DNA of 10,470 nt from Desulfobacteraceae bacterium (GTDB lineage Bacteria > Desulfobacterota > Desulfobacteria > Desulfobacterales > ETH-SRB1), in NCBI GenBank assembly GCA_030638305.1, contig DAOWEW010000014.1, forward strand, positions 1-10,470, written 5' to 3'. How positions within the stretch are numbered: the stretch's first letter is position 1; the number at the start of each line of letters is the position of its first letter. Below are positions 6,888 to 10,470 of this stretch, one piece after another. Both the position numbers and the translations under genes were made by a program. The notes beneath the pieces are model-generated. The model saw only the letters and a program-made list of their open reading frames with translations. It ran no database searches and was not told the DNA's origin.

Positions 6888-8849
6888 TTACGAAGACGTC
6901 AAGGTTAATCTGTTTTCAATTTTTTCTCTTACCTTGTCATCACTTTTAAGCGGCCTTTCCTGTTTGAGAATTCGGGCATAACACAGATCCGGCTCAACTC
7001 GTACTATCTCAATCTGTGCAATGGATTTTGGCGAACTGCGAAGCAGCTTTCCCTTATATTTGACAGGCTTTTGTTCTTCCAGAACTTCAAATTTGGTACC
7101 CAAAACCACCCCCTGTTTTGAACCGAGATTAATCATAACCTGATCTTCAGTTATCTGAACCACATATCCCTGCAACGGGTATTTTAGTATGATCGTCTTT
7201 AGGATTTCTCGATTAAGCTGATTCAATTCTTTTTTTAAAGAAGCCCCTGAACTCAACTGTTTTGTGACGACCTTGGGAATTGCCGAGGTTTCGGTATCTA
7301 TAAGTCTCAGGCTAAGGAGAGTTCTATCGGGTAGAAAATAAAGAGATCCTGTACCAATGACTTTTGCTGCCAGGACTTTGCCAAGCTTCAAAGCTGTTTC
7401 CGGATCTGCTAAATCCGAGGAGCCAAGATTCAATTCTTCCAAAAGCCGTTCTATAATGACCCGTTCGACTACCTGTAATCTGCCGGAGGCATTAAGCTGG
7501 TCGGCAAGCCGTGTGGTTATGACAGTAGAAAAACCATCTCTTTCTGCCAAACCACCCCTTTCCTGAAAATCGACAAATGACAAAATCATTGGCCGTGATG
7601 TCCAGGTGTCTTCGGTCTTATGCCAAAATTTTTTCTGACTGCGGTATCGGGCTGCCAATTCCTTGACCAATTTATCTATTCGTTTTTTTTGCGCAGTGTT
7701 TTTTTGGAGGGCAAGCATCTGCTGGGCCTTGTTGGCCAACACAGCAGCAAAGGTATCTTTTTTGTCAAGAATCAAGGCTTGGCGGTAAGCTTCTAATGCT
7801 TTGTCCCATTTCCCCTGTTTTTCATACGTAATCCCCCTATTTGACATCGCTTCAATGTAATAAGGATCTATATCAACAGCTTGATCATAAAGCTCTTGAG
7901 CTTTTTGGTACTTTCCTGAGCTGGCATAAAACCGACCGTATTGATTATACGCTACAGCTTTATGGTATGGCTCGGCCGATTTTTTTTGAACTGCCTTCAG
8001 GTATTCTGCCTCGGCTTCTTTTTTCTTGCCTTGACCATAAAAGATATCGCCTTTAAGTACATGAACGTAAGCTCTGTCAGGGGCTTTTTGTTCTACCTCT
8101 TTAGCGAGTGCAAAGGTTTTTTCGGCTTGTCCTTTTTTTGCATAAACAGCAGCCAGTCCTTCCTTCCCCAATATTTCTCCTTTCCCCTTTATTTTGGATA
8201 GATCGCTGAAGGTTTGCTCTGCTTCGCTCAGGTTGCCTTCTTGCAAAGCTACATACCCTTTGATTGTTTTGGCTTTCAGGTTTTGGGGATTTTTATTTTC
8301 AATATCTTGAACGATGGCTTTTGCCAACATTATTTGATTTCGCTGTAATTCCCTTTCAGCCAGTCTTAACAGCATAACTTCGGTGGTTTTTCCTCCTCCC
8401 TGAAAATAGTCAAGCACCTTAATTTTAGGGCCGATAATGCATACGGTTGGAAGAATCAACCTGGCCTGATAAATTTCGCTTACATGAGTTTTGTCTTGAA
8501 GAATTGGAAAAGACGGGTTGGTCATGTTCACAAAATTTTCCACTTTTTCCTTAGATGAACGAGTAATACCCCATACGATAAAATCAGCATCTTTGTATTG
8601 TTCAGCGAGTTGATTGAGACTCAATAATCCTTGCTGACTCGGCCTTGATTCCGCGTCAAAAAAATAGAGTATGATCATGGGATGATCTTTCATTTGGGAT
8701 AAATCATAGGTTTTGCCTTTAAAGTCTTTCAAGGAGAAGACAGGAGCTATTTGGCCAGAAGCTATCTGCGCATGGCAGAAACCCGTCCCAACCATTATTA
8801 GCGCCATCAACATTACAATTGAAATGGCCAATTTTAAACCAAGTCTCAT
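6888..8849 (-). CDS. Exported fusion protein: cysteine-less redoxin, TPRs, CsgG-like and FlgT-C-like domains
   Basis: This is a 653-aa protein; GGAGG at 8857-8861, 7 bases upstream, supports ATG 8849. Residues 1-27 form a Sec signal peptide ending near CHAQ. Residues about 30-160 resemble an AhpC/TSA-redoxin domain: APVFSLKDFKGKTYDLS, ILYFFDAESRPS, and the cis-proline strand LPTVCII. The usual CxxC is replaced by Ser68 and Ser71, so thiol chemistry should be lost. Residues about 165-385 hold five or six TPRs, clearest at 300-365 (GRFYASSGKYQKAQELYDQA). Residues 418-550 are a CsgG/FlgO-like domain like that of the next gene. Residues 558-635 (GYVVQITEDQVMINLGSKQG and on) resemble the C-terminal domain of flagellar-ring protein FlgT. 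I infer a periplasmic scaffold for an outer-membrane assembly, working with the two downstream lipoproteins. Domain names are by eye; exact function is unknown. Confidence 0.88.
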   Translation of the reverse strand: MRLGLKLAISIVMLMALIMVGTGFCHAQIASGQIAPVFSLKDFKGKTYDLSQMKDHPMIILYFFDAESRPSQQGLLSLNQLAEQYKDADFIVWGITRSSKEKVENFVNMTNPSFPILQDKTHVSEIYQARLILPTVCIIGPKIKVLDYFQGGGKTTEVMLLRLAERELQRNQIMLAKAIVQDIENKNPQNLKAKTIKGYVALQEGNLSEAEQTFSDLSKIKGKGEILGKEGLAAVYAKKGQAEKTFALAKEVEQKAPDRAYVHVLKGDIFYGQGKKKEAEAEYLKAVQKKSAEPYHKAVAYNQYGRFYASSGKYQKAQELYDQAVDIDPYYIEAMSNRGITYEKQGKWDKALEAYRQALILDKKDTFAAVLANKAQQMLALQKNTAQKKRIDKLVKELAARYRSQKKFWHKTEDTWTSRPMILSFVDFQERGGLAERDGFSTVITTRLADQLNASGRLQVVERVIIERLLEELNLGSSDLADPETALKLGKVLAAKVIGTGSLYFLPDRTLLSLRLIDTETSAIPKVVTKQLSSGASLKKELNQLNREILKTIILKYPLQGYVVQITEDQVMINLGSKQGVVLGTKFEVLEEQKPVKYKGKLLRSSPKSIAQIEIVRVEPDLCYARILKQERPLKSDDKVREKIENRLTLTSS

Positions 8850-8866
8850 TTTAAATCCTCCATATG

Positions 8867-9817
8867 CTATCCATTTTTTATAAATGCCATTATCGTCTCA
8901 AAGGGAATGAGAAACCCGACCGTTTCGGTGTTGCGGTACCTCCCCTTTACAACGCCGACCAGACGCCCGCTGTTATCAAAAACAGGGCTGCCGCTGCTTC
9001 CGTGATAAACCGGCATATTCACCTGCCACAATACCTGGTCCCCCACTCGTCGGGGTGGACCGTCAAGTATTCCGGGACAAATCGTTTTTGACAATATTGA
9101 GGGACATATCGCTGCATACAGCCTTTCTCCCTCTTGCAACATATTTCTACCTTTTGTCAACTGTACAGAGTTTTTTAATCTAACTCCCACATCAATTAAT
9201 GTGAGATCCATATGATGATCAATTTTGACCACACGCCCTGGCAGCTCTTTACGATCAGACAGAACAACGGTTATGGTCTGGAACCGTTTTAAATCGTGGG
9301 CTGTACAGATAATCAGGCCGTTTTCATGGATAATAAAGCCTGAAAACTGAATATCTCTGCCGCCGGTATCTGCATAAATGCATACCACAGTATTGATTTG
9401 CTGTAAAACGGTGTCAGGGATGAGCTGATGGAAAGGTTTAATTTCTGTTTCAGCGGAAGTTTCCTTGATATAGTCTGAAATATGCCTCCAAAGGAATTCA
9501 ATCCGTCTGTTGTCAATCTGACCGTTGACTGTGCACCTGGCATTTATCCAGGATGCCAGTGAAGAGTGGTGCCATAAGACTATCCGCCAATCTTCATGTT
9601 TTTTCTCGGCATATATCTCAAGCTTTCCTCTTTCAATCGGCCCCAACAAAATCTGAAAGTTGCTTTGTCGTAAACAGTCTGCAACAACATCTTGAAGTTC
9701 GATAATCGGCAGGTCGTATAATCTGCTTTCCCCCTGCCCTGCGGCAAAAACAGGACAATAAAACCACAGGCATGCAACAAGAAAGAGCAGCACAAGTTTT
9801 ATCTGTTTATAAATCAT
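8867..9817 (-). CDS. Exported trypsin-like serine protease without PDZ domain
   Basis: From ATG 9817 this is a 316-aa protein. Residues 1-26 form a Sec signal peptide (MIYKQIK, hydrophobic core, FAAG). Residues about 35-125 are an N-terminal region I do not recognise. Residues about 135-313 resemble trypsin-like (S1/HtrA-type) peptidases with an intact triad: His174 in ICTAHD, Asp204 in HHMDLTLIDV, and Ser275 in GSSGSP, followed by the strand LVGVVKGRY. No PDZ domain follows, unlike DegP/DegS. It should act in the periplasm, where it may process or quality-control envelope proteins; the substrate is unknown. Longer starts, ATG 9832 and GTG 9841, exist in frame, but GGAAG 8 bases before 9817 and the compact signal peptide favour the shorter form. 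It is 43 bases after the PilZ gene stop and 17 before the fusion-protein start, in the operon. Confidence 0.85.
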   Translation of the reverse strand: MIYKQIKLVLLFLVACLWFYCPVFAAGQGESRLYDLPIIELQDVVADCLRQSNFQILLGPIERGKLEIYAEKKHEDWRIVLWHHSSLASWINARCTVNGQIDNRRIEFLWRHISDYIKETSAETEIKPFHQLIPDTVLQQINTVVCIYADTGGRDIQFSGFIIHENGLIICTAHDLKRFQTITVVLSDRKELPGRVVKIDHHMDLTLIDVGVRLKNSVQLTKGRNMLQEGERLYAAICPSILSKTICPGILDGPPRRVGDQVLWQVNMPVYHGSSGSPVFDNSGRLVGVVKGRYRNTETVGFLIPFETIMAFIKNG

Positions 9818-9860
9818 TCTTCCATCTTCCATGATGGGCACAACAGTATGCTTATAAAAA

Positions 9861-10223
9861 TTATGAAAATATCTCTTTTTCGATTACATCAGGGTCTGAG
9901 GCGTTATACATAACAATGTTTTTGAGATGAAAATAACTGTCAACATCCATTGAGTCGAATATGATCCCAAGGCCATCTTTATCCCGGCGGGCAATCACAG
10001 CCTTTATATTTAAGGCAAGCCTGCTGGTGGTGCCTGACAGCACAATTTCTATATCACAAGGTGTTCCTACCGAAATTTTTTCGTCGGTAGTAATGAACAT
10101 GCCTTTCATGCTAATATCTGAAGATTTTGCACCTGCCTTGATTTCAGAAATACCCGTTTTTAAGACCACCTGTGTCTTAAAATGAACTCTCGTTCTTCTT
10201 CTTTTATCATCTCCCATGTTCAT
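9861..10223 (-). CDS. PilZ-domain protein, probable cyclic-di-GMP receptor
   Basis: This 120-aa protein is essentially a single PilZ domain. It has both parts of the known cyclic-di-GMP binding signature: RxxxR at Arg8-Arg12 (RRRTR, just after the start) and D/NxSxxG at Asp36-Gly41 (DISMKG). The six-stranded beta-barrel follows (GMFITTDEKISVGTPCDIEI and on) and the expected G-hydrophobic strand GLGIIF. There is no signal peptide, so it is cytoplasmic, unlike the four exported proteins encoded downstream. It is the first gene of the operon, which suggests that cyclic-di-GMP level or the PilZ protein itself controls the envelope apparatus encoded downstream. That link is inference. ATG 10223 and ATG 10217 (codon 3) are both usable; both lie close to the G-rich ribosome site at 10226-10234. 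Confidence 0.9.
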   Translation of the reverse strand: MNMGDDKRRRTRVHFKTQVVLKTGISEIKAGAKSSDISMKGMFITTDEKISVGTPCDIEIVLSGTTSRLALNIKAVIARRDKDGLGIIFDSMDVDSYFHLKNIVMYNASDPDVIEKEIFS

Positions 10224-10225
10224 TA

Positions 10226-10234
10226 CCCCCCCTT
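10226..10234 (-). promoter_or_regulatory. Ribosome binding site within a run of seven G
   Basis: On the minus strand AAGGGGGGG stands 2 bases before the ATG at 10223 and 8 bases before the ATG at 10217. The Shine-Dalgarno pairing AAGGGG overlaps a homopolymer of seven G, whose length would set the spacing to the start codon. This is the only ribosome site visible for the PilZ gene. Confidence 0.5.
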
Positions 10235-10242
10235 GATTGTTT

Positions 10243-10332
10243 AGGAACGTGGACGAATTAACTTCCCCAACTATGCATCACAGCTTCAGGCCGCCTTTGC
10301 CAAATCTGTGCGCCTACTTGCGGAAGTTAATT
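10243..10332. mobile_element. MITE-like element, second copy, right arm truncated
   Basis: It matches 5462-5551 at 88 of 90 bases, in the same orientation; the differences are at 10258 and 10321. The left arm (10243-10266) is intact, but the right arm keeps only GGAAGTTAATT (10322-10332) before the sequence diverges. The element lies 11 bases beyond the ribosome-site region of the PilZ gene, so transcripts of the minus-strand operon that start upstream of it must cross it. Whether its loss of the right arm reflects a deletion or an insertion cannot be settled inside the window. Confidence 0.75.
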
Positions 10333-10470
10333 AATCGGTTTAAACCACTACCTCTGGTAGTGGTACCATAAAAAGGTTTTACCGTTGTAGTAATTATAAA
10401 GCCCTGATGCTTTTGTAAGTTTTTGATGGAAAATGTCGGTAACATAATATTCAGCATTGGTCACATAGCA
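10333..10470. other. Non-coding right edge with a possible minus-strand promoter
   Basis: I see no coding frame in these 138 bases. On the minus strand the hexamer TATAAT occurs at 10398-10393, about 170 bases before the PilZ start, and could be a -10 box, but I find no good -35 hexamer at 16-18 bases. If real, the operon leader would carry the hairpin at 10344-10364 and the truncated MITE-like element. Confidence 0.3.
10344..10364. repeat. Perfect hairpin next to the truncated MITE-like element
   Basis: ACCACTACC (10344-10352) and GGTAGTGGT (10356-10364) are perfect inverted repeats around the loop TCT. The hairpin starts 12 bases after the point where the second MITE-like copy loses its right arm. 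A subterminal hairpin of this kind is typical of IS200/IS605 ends and REP-type elements, but no transposase is visible, so its identity is open. An A-run (10371-10374) follows, with no T-tract to suggest a terminator. Confidence 0.5.

Overview
The window looks like a piece of a Gram-negative (diderm) chromosome. It encodes an outer-membrane beta-barrel, three lipoproteins with lipoboxes, a Sec-exported protease and a PilZ (cyclic-di-GMP receptor type) protein. MopE-type metal-binding repeats, CsgG/FlgO/FlgT-like domains, many TPRs and moderate GC fit a deltaproteobacterial-type (Desulfobacterota) genome. That placement is an inference; there is no phylogenetic marker gene here. No RNA gene, CRISPR array or phage gene was seen.

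Left half (1-5459, + strand): three genes in the same direction with short gaps. The first is the 3' part of a gene entering from the left edge, a TPR-containing protein of unknown function. The second is an exported outer-membrane beta-barrel. The third is a large mosaic lipoprotein: lipobox, beta domain, FN3-like domain, two MopE/calcium-binding-type repeats, leucine-rich repeats and a C-terminal beta-propeller. Together they look like a cell-surface module: a TPR scaffold, a barrel and a large surface or periplasmic binding lipoprotein.

Middle (5457-5760): a convergent intergenic region. A 113-bp MITE-like element with 29-bp terminal inverted repeats sits exactly on the stop codon of the mosaic lipoprotein gene. 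About 190 bp of non-coding sequence follows, with one good hairpin.

Right half (10223-5761, - strand): five tightly spaced genes that read as one operon. In order of transcription they are a PilZ protein, a trypsin-like exported serine protease, a 653-aa fusion (cysteine-less redoxin, TPRs, CsgG-like domain, FlgT-C-like domain), a small CsgG/FlgO-like lipoprotein and a TPR lipoprotein. All but the PilZ protein carry export signals. The combination suggests an envelope assembly or secretion accessory apparatus with a cyclic-di-GMP input, which I cannot match to a named system.

Right edge (10224-10470): a second copy of the same MITE-like element, 88/90 bases identical and in the same orientation, lies just upstream of the operon. 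It has lost its right arm, and a perfect 9-bp-stem hairpin begins 12 bases beyond the break. The two copies therefore bracket the five-gene operon as 4.78-kb-spaced direct repeats.
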